From the NCBI RefSeq assembly GCF_011303555.1, contig NZ_CP049868.1, forward strand, positions 620,001 through 684,000: 64,000 nucleotides of DNA. The letters run 5' to 3'. The notes under the pieces were generated by a model that saw nothing but the letters and a program-made list of their open reading frames with translations, made no database searches and had not been told where the DNA came from. The stretch is from Pedobacter sp. HDW13 (lineage in GTDB: Bacteria; Bacteroidota; Bacteroidia; Sphingobacteriales; Sphingobacteriaceae). A program made the translations under genes and the position numbers. Shown here one piece after another: positions 25,193 to 36,900 of this stretch. Position 1 is the stretch's first letter, and each line of letters opens with the position of its first letter.

Positions 25193-26167
25193 ATGGTAAA
25201 GAATTTTAAAAGATGCGGATTGATTTTAATGCTCGCATCTACCTACTTTACAGTTAAAGCACAAGAGCAGATCATAGTAGCCAAAGGCAACCCAATTATT
25301 ACCGATAAGTACACCGCCGATCCAGCTGCTTTTGTATATGGCGATTCGGTTTACCTCTACACCGGGCACGATGTACCGCCAAAGCCTAAAAACACTTACG
25401 AAATGCACGAATGGCTGTGTTATTCGTCTGCAGATATGGTTACCTGGAAAGAACACAAATCGCCGCTCAATGTAAAAGATTTTGCATGGGCGAAAGACGA
25501 TGCCTGGGCTTCGCAGGTGATTGAAAGAGATGGTAAATTTTATTGGTACGTAGCCATTACCCATGGCACGATACATGGCAAATCTATTGGCGTAGCTGTA
25601 GCCGATAATCCGAGAGGCCCTTTTAAAGATGCTATCGGAAAAGCTTTAATCACCAATGATATGACTACCGATGTAAAAATTAGCTGGGATGATATCGATC
25701 CAACTGTAATTATCGATGATGACGGTCAGGCTTATTTATTTTGGGGCAATCAGAAATGTTATTACGCCAAACTGAAAAAAAACATGATCGAACTGGATGG
25801 GCCAATACAGAAAGTAGATGTACCCGAGTTTACCGAAGCCCCATGGGTACACAAAAGAAAAGGATGGTATTATCTGTCTTACGCCTCTCAATTCCCTGAA
25901 AAAATTGTGTATGCAATGAGTAAAAACATTAATGGTCCCTGGGAATATAAAGGCATTTTAAATGAAATTGCCGGAAATTCGAATACCAACCATCAAGCTA
26001 TTATTGATTTTAAAGGTAAATCATATTTCATTTACCACAATGGCGCCATCAATACCGATGGAGGCAGCTTTAGGCGTTCGGTATGTATCGATTACCTGAA
26101 TTATAACAGTGATGGAACAATGAAACGTGTGGTAATGACCAGCGAAGGGATTAAGAAAGCTAAGTAG
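25193..26167 (+). CDS. GH43 family arabinofuranosidase/xylosidase-like (copy B)
   Basis: A 324-aa secreted GH43 enzyme (signal peptide about 1-23, VKAQ) distantly related to copy A. The catalytic acids are in KYTADPAAFVYGD (base), WDDIDPTVIIDDDG (pKa modulator) and FTEAPWVHKRKGWYY (acid). The SADMVTWKEH and DDAWASQVIERDGKFYWYVA strands are typical of arabinofuranosidase-type GH43. It is the last gene of the plus-strand operon; 42 bases later comes a long perfect palindrome and then the convergent GH127 gene. Confidence 0.88.
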   Translation: MVKNFKRCGLILMLASTYFTVKAQEQIIVAKGNPIITDKYTADPAAFVYGDSVYLYTGHDVPPKPKNTYEMHEWLCYSSADMVTWKEHKSPLNVKDFAWAKDDAWASQVIERDGKFYWYVAITHGTIHGKSIGVAVADNPRGPFKDAIGKALITNDMTTDVKISWDDIDPTVIIDDDGQAYLFWGNQKCYYAKLKKNMIELDGPIQKVDVPEFTEAPWVHKRKGWYYLSYASQFPEKIVYAMSKNINGPWEYKGILNEIAGNSNTNHQAIIDFKGKSYFIYHNGAINTDGGSFRRSVCIDYLNYNSDGTMKRVVMTSEGIKKAK

Positions 26168-26455
26168 ATCTTTTAATCATTTACATCAATGCTGATCCGA
26201 CAGTAAAGTATAGAAGTCAAGTTTTTAAAAACTTGACTTCTATGGATTATATGCATCGATTTTAAAATTCAGGAAAGGATTTAACCAATCTGTCCGTAGA
26301 GTTCCGAAGGGCGCTACGGATATTATAAATAGAAAAGAGTCTACGACTCGTTTTTATTGGGTTTAAAAACTCATTCTTATTCACTAATCCGTAGTGACGC
26401 TGCGCTTAACACTACGGACAGGAAATGAAGACGATCGTATCTGATTGTACAAAAC
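26168..26455. repeat. Convergent intergenic region with three hairpins
   Basis: Besides the 34-bp palindrome at 26210-26243, two related hairpins share TCCGTAG/CTACGGA ends. The first, about 26293-26320, has a 7-bp stem and the second, 26388-26418, has a 9-bp stem (TCCGTAGTG / CACTACGGA). They look like copies of a dispersed palindromic repeat. No coding sequence is seen. Confidence 0.6.
26210..26243. terminator. Perfect 34-bp palindrome, probable bidirectional terminator
   Basis: The half ATAGAAGTCAAGTTTTT is followed directly by its exact reverse complement, with no loop spacer. It lies 42 bases past the GH43 operon stop and 212 bases past the GH127 stop on the other strand. The central TTTTT/AAAAA would form part of the stem or loop. 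Position and perfection fit a shared transcription stop between convergent operons, though no separate T-run follows. Confidence 0.6.
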
Positions 26456-28805
26456 CTACTTCACTAACCTCACTTCATACACATTCGCTATCGTTGAGCC
26501 ACTATCCGCAACAAACTTCAGCTCCAGCTCTGCTTTTAGCAATGCCTTTGGAATTTCGTACTCCTGTGTATAAAAAGCCTCCCCTTTACTCCCATCAAGC
26601 TTTACGTGTTCAACAGCAACACCATTAATCCATATCGAAAAGTTTCTGTTCTTATCCTTCCCGTAATAAGTTAAGATCAGCTTCTTAGCCAGTAAATCCT
26701 TGTTTTTAAGTGAATAACCGAACCATCCTTTTCCATTTCTAAAATGTCTTTCTTTATATGTGCCGTTATCGGTTTGCTCACCTTTGAAATGATGATCCGA
26801 CTCTGGTTGTTGTTCGCCTGTATTGACCAAATCGACTGTTTTCTGCTCCAATATCATCTTTTCCTCTTCTGCCAATTTAATCGCTTTGGCACGTTCGGGC
26901 AATGCCGTTGTACTGCTATATGGAAAATAAACCACGTAACGCTTTTCGGCCAAAGTATAAAACGGTACCAGCTTTAACGATTTATATTTAGGTTGATAAA
27001 TCGCATTTTGAGCACTAAAAGTTAAAGTGTTCCGATCAGTCAGCGTAATTTCTTGCGCTAAAGTATTTTTACTACCTGTAACCAGCGGTGCATCGCTAAT
27101 TGGAAATAAAGCGCCCGAAGCGATGTGCCCCATCCTGCTATCATCGGCTGTTAAATTGGGTTCACTTAAAGTATCGAGTGACGCTGCAAGCACAATCGGA
27201 CCACGAAGAAAAGCCACCCAATCCGAACCATCAGGCATAAACTCAGTTGTGGTGTTCATTGGTAAGGCAATATTAACCACATCACCACTTGCCCAAACAC
27301 GGTCGATACTGCAATAACCGTTAACATCATTTTTTACAGCTGCCTTTTTCCCATTCACCATAACCGTCATTTTTTCTTGCCCTACCCAGGCAGGTTTACG
27401 GAAATGTAAAGCAAAACGCTGTTTGTTTTTCAAACTAAATTTGAGCGTAGTATTTTCAGCATCAGGAAAAAGTGTTTGCTGTGTAAGCTGAATGCCTTTC
27501 TCCTTCCAGTTTAAGGTAGAAGGAATAAAAAGGTTTACATATACATCATTCGCGTTATGTGCGTAAATCAGCTCGCCATATTTCCCATGGTTCTCCAGTC
27601 CAGAGCCTACACAACACCAAAAACTCTCCTGCGGACTCGAATAGGTGCGGTAATGCCCCGGGCGCATGGGCGTAAAATACACAAAACCACCTTCCGGCCT
27701 TTGCGAAGTAAGAATATGGTTATAGAGTGTGCGTTCGTAATAATCGAGATAAGTATTAGCGGGAGCAGCCAAAAACAGCTGTTTGGTAAGCTTTAGCATG
27801 TTATAAGAATTGCAGGTTTCGGGTCCTTCGCGCGATTCTGTCATAGATGAAAAATCATTTGCCGGATGAAAATGCTCACGTACACTGTTCCCCCAATGGC
27901 TACGGTGCGATGTTCTACAACTGTTTTCCAGAAAAAGTTAGCTGCTTTAGCCCATGCAGTATCTTTATCCAGTAAAGCGATCTGCTCAAAACCAATTACT
28001 TTGGGATCTGCGTATTGGCATGTAAGCCATTTAGCGCATCGGTATTTTTTAAAAGCGGTTTAAGGATAGACTGATCTGAAAACCGCCTCGCTAATTTAAG
28101 ATACTTTTGATCGCCGGTTATGGCATACACATGTGCAAAAGTTTCGTTTAAACCACCATGCTCGCTCTTAAGAAGCTCCTGCACCTGCTGATCAGATAAA
28201 TTAGCCACCAAATCAACACACCAGTCGGTTAATTTTACCAGCATTTGCTTGGCCTGCGCATTGCCTGCAACCGCATAGGCATCGTATAAACCTGCATAAA
28301 TTTTATGGATGTTGTACAAAGGCACCCATTTGCCATTTAGTGAGAAACTAGATGACTTAATATTACCAGCCTTAATTTCTTTCCAGATTTCCTTTCCTCC
28401 CGGAATACCCGCCAGATAACCATCATCATTTCGATTCTGGCATTTGGCAAGCTCCGCAACCATATAATTCAATCTTTCCTTTAAACGTACATCACCGGTA
28501 GCGGCATACATTAACGAAATGGCCGATAAATAATGACCGCCGATATGACCGTCCAAACCGGTATTTTCCCAATTACCATACGATAGCGCTTTGGGTGTTA
28601 ATCCAGCTTCTCTTAAATATGGAGCAAGCAGCCGGTCGGTATTGAGCGACAGCATATATTTTAAATCGGTTTCCTGTGCCCGCTTAAAGGGGCTTTCCAA
28701 TAATTTAACTTCGCTTAAGGCAAATGGCTGTAACGCGTTTTGCCCAAAAACAGTAACCGCCGAAGAAAAAAGCAGCAATACCAATGTTATTCTCATTTTC
28801 TCCAT
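26456..28805 (-). CDS. GH127 beta-L-arabinofuranosidase, split by two frameshifts
   Basis: Two minus-strand reading frames (28805-27996 and 27844-26456) plus the segment between them form one protein of about 783 aa, normal for secreted Bacteroidota GH127. The N-terminus has a signal peptide (TVFGQ). The zinc/cysteine site is present: ETC in SREGPETCNSYNML and the vicinal pair in ESFWCCVGSGLENHG. One base is missing at 28000-28005 (after QIPK, resuming as VIGFEQIALLDKD) and one at 27890-27894 (AIGG, resuming as NSVREHFHPAND). Both sit in or beside short homopolymers. GH127 removes beta-L-arabinofuranose. It is 3 bases after the third CE12 gene. It is either a recent pseudogene or carries consensus errors; I favour the latter. 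Confidence 0.8.
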
Positions 28806-28808
28806 TTG

Positions 28809-30137
28809 TTAATTGCCATCAGGTTTAACTACACTACTTTTCGGACTTTCGGGCCAGTGCCAGTTGTTTACATCATCTGGTTTAGCCGGATCAAACTTCG
28901 GCAGGTCATTAACTAGGTATTTCGCGATGCCCAGTTTCTGTTCCTTAATTCCTAAAATAATGCATTGTGCAATTTCGTAAGCTCCATAAGGATTAAAATG
29001 GGTATTATCGGCCAGTGCTTTATCCTGCCCCGGATAACTATTGGCCGGATAATGAACAAATGCTTTTTTAGAAGGTTCTTCGCCTAGGGCATTAAATAAA
29101 GTTGTTGTCATAGCATTCAGATCAATCAAGGCAACTTTTTCTTCGGCAGCTACCTTACGAGCCGCATTGGGGAAATCGCCCAGAGAATTTACAATTTTTC
29201 CTTCCGTCCCAAAAGACCGCCTGCTGGTAGAGGTTACCACTACAGGGATCCCGCCCTTTTGCTTCACTTCCGAAATGAAAGTCTTTATCCTTTCGGTATA
29301 CGATTTATAAGCACCATCGTTTGGTCCTTTTTCTTTCTGGTCGTTGTGCCCAAATTCTATAAACAGGTAATCGCCCGGTTTCATAATGCTCAGTATCTTA
29401 GCTAAACGCCTGCTCCCTGCAAAAGAGCCTAATGTTAAACCTGATTCTGCATGGTTAGCAATGGCCACGCCGGGTTTAAAAAAGCGGGGAATCATTTGCC
29501 CCCAAGAGGCCCAGGGCTCATCATCCTGATTCACAACCGTCGAATTTCCAGCCAGAAAAACCGTTATCTGATCTTCTGCTTTGGTAATTTCGATAGCTTG
29601 CAGGGCAGTTTGGCGATCAAATTCTAAAGTCAGTTTATCGTCCCAATCCAGCTTGGTTAGTTCGCGTGGCTTTAGCCCAACAACCTGCCCACCTGCAATA
29701 TTTTTATCTTTAATGTTCACCACAAAGGTTTTGCTGAGCGATTGGCCGGCAGCAGTTTTGATATTCTCGAGCATAAGTCTGCGCGACTCGGCTTTTACAG
29801 TGCTTAGCGCTGCATTTTTAGGGTCGCCAAGGGTTACAGTCACTTTATAATTCCCTTCGGGCAAAGCCACAGAAAAATAAAAAGGTTTATCACTTTTAAC
29901 CAAATCGCTGGTTAAAAGATTTTTACCGTCATTTTCTTCAGCACTTACTTTTGAGTCAAAATCAAATCCATACCCCTTTTCTTTGCTGTAGTCATCAATA
30001 GGTAAAACCTGGGTATAGCCTTTGGCAACCTTGCCTGGACCGAAATCAAATTTGTAACTGGTTTTCTGCTGGGCCTGCGAAAGATTGGCCAATAGTGCTA
30101 AAACAACGAATGGTTTTATAAAATGCTGAATACTCAT
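28809..30137 (-). CDS. CE12 acetylesterase with N-terminal galactose-binding-like domain (copy C)
   Basis: A 442-aa secreted esterase (signal peptide about 1-22, SQAQ). Residues about 26-185 form a malectin/galactose-binding-like beta domain (YKFDFGPGKVAKGY, FSVALPEGNYKVTVTLGD, ALQAIEI). The SGNH domain follows: block I reads LAGNSTVV with nucleophile S199, so the usual Asp of GDS is Asn198. Then come ANHAESGLTLGSF, FIEFGHNDQ, and catalytic Asp/His in ADNTHFNPYGAYE. The family deacetylates pectin. A C-terminal tail of about 45 residues, rich in Pro, Asp and Trp, is extra. It is the first gene of the minus-strand pair with GH127. Confidence 0.87.
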   Translation of the reverse strand: MSIQHFIKPFVVLALLANLSQAQQKTSYKFDFGPGKVAKGYTQVLPIDDYSKEKGYGFDFDSKVSAEENDGKNLLTSDLVKSDKPFYFSVALPEGNYKVTVTLGDPKNAALSTVKAESRRLMLENIKTAAGQSLSKTFVVNIKDKNIAGGQVVGLKPRELTKLDWDDKLTLEFDRQTALQAIEITKAEDQITVFLAGNSTVVNQDDEPWASWGQMIPRFFKPGVAIANHAESGLTLGSFAGSRRLAKILSIMKPGDYLFIEFGHNDQKEKGPNDGAYKSYTERIKTFISEVKQKGGIPVVVTSTSRRSFGTEGKIVNSLGDFPNAARKVAAEEKVALIDLNAMTTTLFNALGEEPSKKAFVHYPANSYPGQDKALADNTHFNPYGAYEIAQCIILGIKEQKLGIAKYLVNDLPKFDPAKPDDVNNWHWPESPKSSVVKPDGN

Positions 30138-30922
30138 AATTTAAATTGATACCGACCTACCAATGGCAACCCACGGCGCACGATAGTATGATTTGAATTT
30201 GGCTAAATTAAACGTCTTATTAACGATTATAACACGAATATATAAAAACAATTTCCAATTAAACCATTAATACAGAGATCTTTTGATTTATAGTGTTTTT
30301 AATATTTATAGATACCTATAGCTTCGGAAAAAGCTAACAAACGGATCTCAACACATAATGATTAAAAATAAATAAATGTATTATTAAAACTACTTGGTGT
30401 TTTTATGGAATTTTCATATAAAAATTCCAGACAAGATATAAGTCATAAAAAATGACAAAGAAAACATAATCTACACAGACAAATCTGCAAAAACGAGAAT
30501 AATCAACAATTAAGAACTTATAAAAACGCAAGCTTAAGCACTAATAAAGCAATCAATTAACAAATAAACCATACGAATTAATCAATTGATAATATTAAAT
30601 CAATAACTGCTTAATTTTTAGCTTTCAAATCCTAAAAAACCTTAAAAACACATCGATTTCATTTAAACAATATACTTTCTGTTCAGAAAATTCATTTTAA
30701 CCTAAAACGAAAACTTTAGTCTTTTATAATCGTTCAGTTCATTCATTCAGCTCCATTTCAGAAAATCTGACGCTGCCAATTTGTATCTTAGTCTAATTAA
30801 TCATACACGCTCATTTCAACACTAAAAAGCTGAATTGCTGCGTGTTAAAGCCGGCATAAAGAACCATTATGCCGTATATAAAGTCATCCACCAAACAAAG
30901 TAGAAGATTCAAATCTAAAGCC
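30138..30922. other. Long AT-rich intergenic region between the pectin locus and the PKS cluster
   Basis: About 785 bases with stop codons in all frames and no recognisable protein. It is clearly richer in A and T than the flanking genes. It must hold the divergent promoters of the CE12/GH127 pair and the PKS operon. I see no exact TTTG-N19-TAnnTTTG; TATCTTAG at 30784-30791 is a weak -7 match for the PKS side. There is no obvious RNA fold or riboswitch motif by eye. Confidence 0.5.
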
Positions 30923-33900
30923 ATGAACAAATACGCCATTATTGGAGTAACTCCCTTCGAAATCCCTGATAGTAGATTGGTTTCCAATTTACAAAAAGCA
31001 GATTGCTTTCCGGTTCTCAGTCTTGGACATCGTATAAAAGAAGCTGAAAACGCAATTTCCTCAACTATTGCTACCGGCATCTCCGATTTTGGAGTAAGCA
31101 TCAACTCGGCCGCATTAGTTAACATTGATCTACCTGCAAACGTAAGTTTGGTTATTGCACCTTTCGATCTTGCCTTAAAAAACAAAACCACAGCAAAAAT
31201 CATTTATCAGGTTTTCGATCTTGAATCGGCCCGCGCAGCAGAAAAAAATGGTGCCTATGGCATTATCGTAAAAGGAAATGAAGGTGCTGGTCGCGTTGCT
31301 TACGAATCTTCTTTTGTACTTTTCCAACGAATTATCCAAGCTGTTAACATTCCGGTTTGGGTTCAGGGCGGTGTAGGTATTCATACTGCCGCTTCTTTAA
31401 TAGCACAGGGTGCAGCAGGGATTATTTTAGATAGTCAGCTGGCTTTATTCCCGAATCTGCTGTACCGGAAGATTTAAAAACAGTTTGCAGCAAATTAAGT
31501 GGAACAGAAACCAAACTGATCGATAATTGCCGGGTACTGGTTCGTCCAAATTCACCAGTATTGCCAGAAGATACCGATTACAATGGCCTGCAAAAATACT
31601 TTAACGGTTATAATCTCGAAACAGATTACCTCCCAATGGGACAGGATATTGCCTTATCGATCGATTTGGTAAACAAATATAAAAAGCTCGATAAATTGGT
31701 CTTCGGCATAAAGGAAGCCATTTACGGACACATTAAACAAGCCAAAGCCATCAATGTAATCAAGGCAAACAATTCGCTTGCCCAGGATTTAAACATCACC
31801 TACCCTATTGCACAGGGGCCCATGACACGGGTGAGCGATGTTGCACCTTTTGCCAATGCAGTTTCGGAAGCTGGTGCATTATCATTCATCGCATTATCTT
31901 TATTAAAAGGCGAATCAGCCAAAAATCTGATCGAAGAAACCAAAAAGCTTGCAGGCGAAAAAACCTGGGGTGTAGGTATTTTGGGTTTTGCTCCACAGGA
32001 GCTTAGGGACGAACAGCAGGAATACATTTTAAATGCCAAACCTCCTGTTTTATTAATTGCAGGTGGCCGACCTTCGCAGGCTAAACCTTTCGAAAAGGCA
32101 GGTATCAAAACTTTTTTACATGTGCCTTCGGCCTCGTTGCTGGATATGTTTTTGAAAGAAGGTGCCAAACGCTTCGTTTTCGAAGGCCGCGAATGTGGTG
32201 GTCACGTTGGTCCCCTATCCAGTATGGTGTTGTGGGAAAAGCAGATCGAGCGTTTGTTAAAAGAAGAAAATGCAGATCAGATCAGTGTTTTCTTCGCTGG
32301 CGGAATCCACGATGCTTTTTCTACGGCTTTCATCTCGGTAATGGCTGCTCCTTTGGCGGCTAAGGGAATGAAAATCGGCGTTTTAATGGGTACAGCTTAT
32401 TTATACACCAAAGAAGCGGTAAGTACTGGAGCCATTTTAGATAAGTTTCAGCAGGAAGCGATGCAGGCAAACGAAACCGTGCTGCTGGAAACTGCTCCCG
32501 GACACGAAACCCGCTGCCTGAACTCTTCATTTGCCACTTTCTTTAACGAAGAAAAACAAAAACTTCAGGCAGAAGGGATGGATAAAAAAGAAATCTGGGC
32601 AAAACTCGAGTCGCTTAATGTTGGCCGCTTGCGTATTGCAGCAAAGGGAATTGAAAGACGTGGAGATAAACTTGTAAAAATAGACGAGGCAGAGCAAACC
32701 GATCTTGGCATGTACATGATCGGTCAGATTGCACCGATGCACAAAGAAGTGATGTCACTGCTCAATCTTCATCAGGATGTAGCCGATGAAAATTATACAC
32801 ATATATTAAATGCATTACTTCCTTCGCCTCCGGTTAATAAAGCAAAAGCACTTGATGTGGCCATTGTAGGTATGGCCTGTATTTTCCCCGGGGCTAAAAA
32901 CCTCGAAGAATACTGGCGTAACATTATTTTAGGTAAAGATTCGGTAACCGAAGTGCCCGACGAAAGGTGGAACAAAGAACTTTATTATAACCCCGATTCT
33001 ACAGCCGGCGATATGTCGCATTCTAAATGGGGTGGTTTTATCCCAAGGATAGATTTTGATCCGCTCGAATTTGGTATTCCGCCACAATCACTTGCCGCTA
33101 TTGAGCCAACACAACTGCTTACCCTAATGGTGGCCAAGCAGGCCATGCAGCATGCGGGTTATGCCGATGGTGGTGTAGATAACGAAAATGTGTCGGTAAT
33201 TATCGGTGCCGAAGGCGGAAACGACCTTGCCAACAGCTACAGCTTTAGGGGCTATTACAAACAGATTTTTGGCGAAATGCCTGCAGAGTTAGACGCCGCT
33301 TTACCAAAAACGACAGAAGATTCGTTTCCGGGTATTTTGGCCAACGTAATCTCGGGCAGGATTACCAACAGGTTAAACCTGGGTGGTAGAAACTATACTG
33401 TTGATGCAGCCTGCGCTTCATCTCTTGCGGCAATTGACCTGGCCTGCCAGGAATTGTTTTTAGAAAAATCAGACATGGTCTTGGCCGGCGGGGCCGATCT
33501 GCACAACGGCATTAACGATTACCTGATGTTTTCGAGCACACACGCACTTTCTAAAAAAGGAAGATGTGCCACTTTTGATGCCGAAGCCGATGGAATTGCC
33601 CTTGGCGAAGGTATTGCCATGATTGTATTGAAAAGATATGATGATGCTTTACGCGATGGCGATACCATTTACTCCATTATTAAAGGTGTAGGCGGATCGA
33701 GCGACGGAAAAAGCCTGGGCTTAACAGCACCACGTAAAAACGGACAGGTAAATGCACTGGAAAGAGCTTACAGCCAGTCGGGAATCACCCCTTCGTTAGT
33801 CGGTTTGGTAGAAGCACATGGTACAGGCACTGTAGTTGGCGATAAAACTGAAATCAGCGCATTAACCGATATGCTTAACCAAGCAGGTGCAACAGCGGGG

Positions 33901-36900
33901 CAAACACATTTAGGCTCTGTAAAAACACAGATTGGCCATACCAAGTGCGCTGCCGGTATTGCAGGCTTAATCAAAGCATCGCTATCGGTTTACCATGGCA
34001 TTAAACCTCCAACCATTAACTTAAAAACACCGAATAGCTTTTATAACGCACAAACCAGTCCATTTGCTTTCCATACCGAAGCAGGTTTATGGATGGAAGA
34101 AAAACGTTACGCAGGTGTTAGTGCTTTCGGTTTTGGCGGTACAAACTTCCATGCGGTACTCGAAAGCGCCCAAAATATTAATAATGAAAATCCGATCTTA
34201 AAATCGTGGCCATCTGAACTTTTTGTTTTCAGGGGCGATACCTACGAAGAAGCCAAAAACCGCCTTGTTTCGGTTAAAAACCTTTTAGAACTGAACGATC
34301 AGATCGAACTGAAAGATATTGCTTTTAGTTTGGCTACTGCCGATGCAAAACCAGTTCAATTAAGCATTGTAGCCAACCATGCTGAAGATTTGGTCATGAA
34401 AATCGATCTTGTTTTATCGGGCGTTGAAAGTAAAGATACCTACCTAACCAAAAAACAGGAGGGTAAAGTTGCCTTTATGTTTCCTGGTCAGGGTAGCCAG
34501 AGGGTAAATATGGCAAGAGATCTTTTTGTGGTTTTCCCCGAAATGAGAAAACTATTGAAAGCTTATCCGGAGTATGAAAAGGTCCTTTTCCCCAACACGG
34601 TATTTAACGATGTCGATGCCAAAGTACAAAAAGAGCAGATTAAAGATACCCGCATGGCCCAGCCACTGTTGGGGATTGTAGACCTGGCCATTGCCAACTT
34701 TTTACGCTCGTTGGGTATTGTGCCCGATATGGTTGCCGGCCACAGCTATGGCGAATTGCCTGCACTTTGTTTTGCCGGAGCTTTCGAAGAAGAAGCTTTG
34801 GTGCATCTTAGTGCCAAAAGGGCTGTAGCTATTTTGAATGCGGTCGAGAACGGCGATCCAGGTACCATGCTTGCCGTAAGTACCAAACAGGAAAATCTTG
34901 CACAATACCTAAACGATATTGAAGAAGTTTATCCGGTAAACTTTAATGCTCCAACACAATGTGTAATTGCAGGCAGTACCGAAGGTATTGCCAAATTAGT
35001 GACGGTTTTAAAGGATGCAAAAATATCCTTCCGTCCACTCGAAGTAGCCTGCGCTTTCCACAGTCCGTTGGTTGCAAAATCGAAGGTACTTTACCAACAG
35101 GTACTTTCGGGTGTAAACTTTAATGATCTTAAAATTCCGGTATGGTCTAACACCACTGCAAAAGCCTACCCTATTGAGGCCGCTGCTGTAAAAGAACGTT
35201 TAACCGACCACTTGATAAAACCTGTCCTTTTTGTTGATGAGCTTAGGGATATGTATGCCGCCGGAGCCAGGGTTTTCGTAGAAGTTGGCCCTGGCAAGGT
35301 GCTAAGCGGTTTAACCAAAGCCTGTATCGGTAAGGACGAAGTGATCCTGCACACCGAAGATCAGGGTCAGAACAAATTAAGCAATTTATTGGGCACACTG
35401 GCCGGCTATATGGCTACCGGCCGCGAAATTAAACTCGAAAAATTATTCGAAGGCCGTTCAGTTAAAACGATCAAACTGGATGAACCTTCCAATTATAAAA
35501 AAAGTCCGGCTATCTGGTATGTGAACGGTCAACACGCTGTTCCGTCAACAGGTAAACTTCCGGCAAATGGTGCATCACCTATTACTAAACCGATTACCCT
35601 TATGAACAACACCTCTACCCAAACTGAAAATCAACAGGCTAATGGCTCGGCCAAAGACCTGATGATGCAGGAATACCTGCACAGCATGAAAATGCTGATT
35701 CAGGCACAACGCGATGTTATGCTTTCCTTTTTAGGGCAGGCACCTGCAATGCCGGCGCAGATCATCAATCAACCCTTAACATCATACCAAACATCTCAAC
35801 CCGTACGGATTGAAAACCAGATCACGATAAAACAAGAGGTACCCCAGGCACAAGCTATTGAAGTAATAGCCCCTGTAATTGCAGCAAAAGACCTGAAACT
35901 GGTGCTTTTGCAGATTGTAAGCGATAAAACCGGCTATCCACAGGAAATGCTGGGTATGGAAATGGATCTTGAAGCCGATTTAAGTATTGATTCCATCAAA
36001 CGTGTAGAAATTATCGGTGCATTACGTACCGAACTGGGTGGTTTCTCTCAGCTAAACCTTCCGGAAGATAAAATTATGGAACAGCTTGCCGGACTGAAAA
36101 CTTTGAGCAGTTTGGTAAATTGGATTACCGAAAATACTGCGCAACCAACAGCTGTTAGCACGCCAGCTCCTGTGACTCTGCCTGCAAGCCTGACAGAGCC
36201 AGCAAAATTCTCGATTGATCAGTTAAAGTCGGCCATTCTGGATGTGGTAAGCGAAAAAACAGGTTATCCTAAGGAAATGTTGGGCATGGATTTAGATCTT
36301 GAGGCTGATTTGAGTATCGATTCGATCAAAAGGATGGAAATTATTGCTTCATTAAAAGAAAAAATCGGTTTTGGTGCCCAAAGCGAACAAGCTGATGATT
36401 TAATGGAAAAACTGGCGGCAATTAAAACATTAAATGCCCTGGTTAACTGGATTGCAGATGTTGAAGCGGAAAGCTCGGAGGTGCTTACCGAAGCAAAAAA
36501 GCTTATTGAGGAGAGCATCGATGATCAAACCGTTAAAGAAAAATTATCGCGTTTGAGATTTGAGCTTACTCCTGCGGCCTTAACGGTTACCGAAGCCGCC
36601 ATTTTAAAAGGACAACGTTTTGCCTTAACAGATGATGGTGGCGGACAAGCCATCAAAATCAAAAAGCTTTTAGAAAAACATGGTGCCATTGCCGATGTAG
36701 TCAATTTCGAAGATCCTTTGGACGGCTATCAGGGACTCATCATCATGAACATGTTCGAAGCGCAAAAGAAATCAGGCATCCTGGATCATTTTGCAACCAT
36801 TAAAAAACTCAATTTTGATACTGTTAAATGGGTGTATCTGATTGCTGATACCAAGCGCTATTTTAACGACCAGTCTGATATTTCTTTCTTAAGGAATTAC

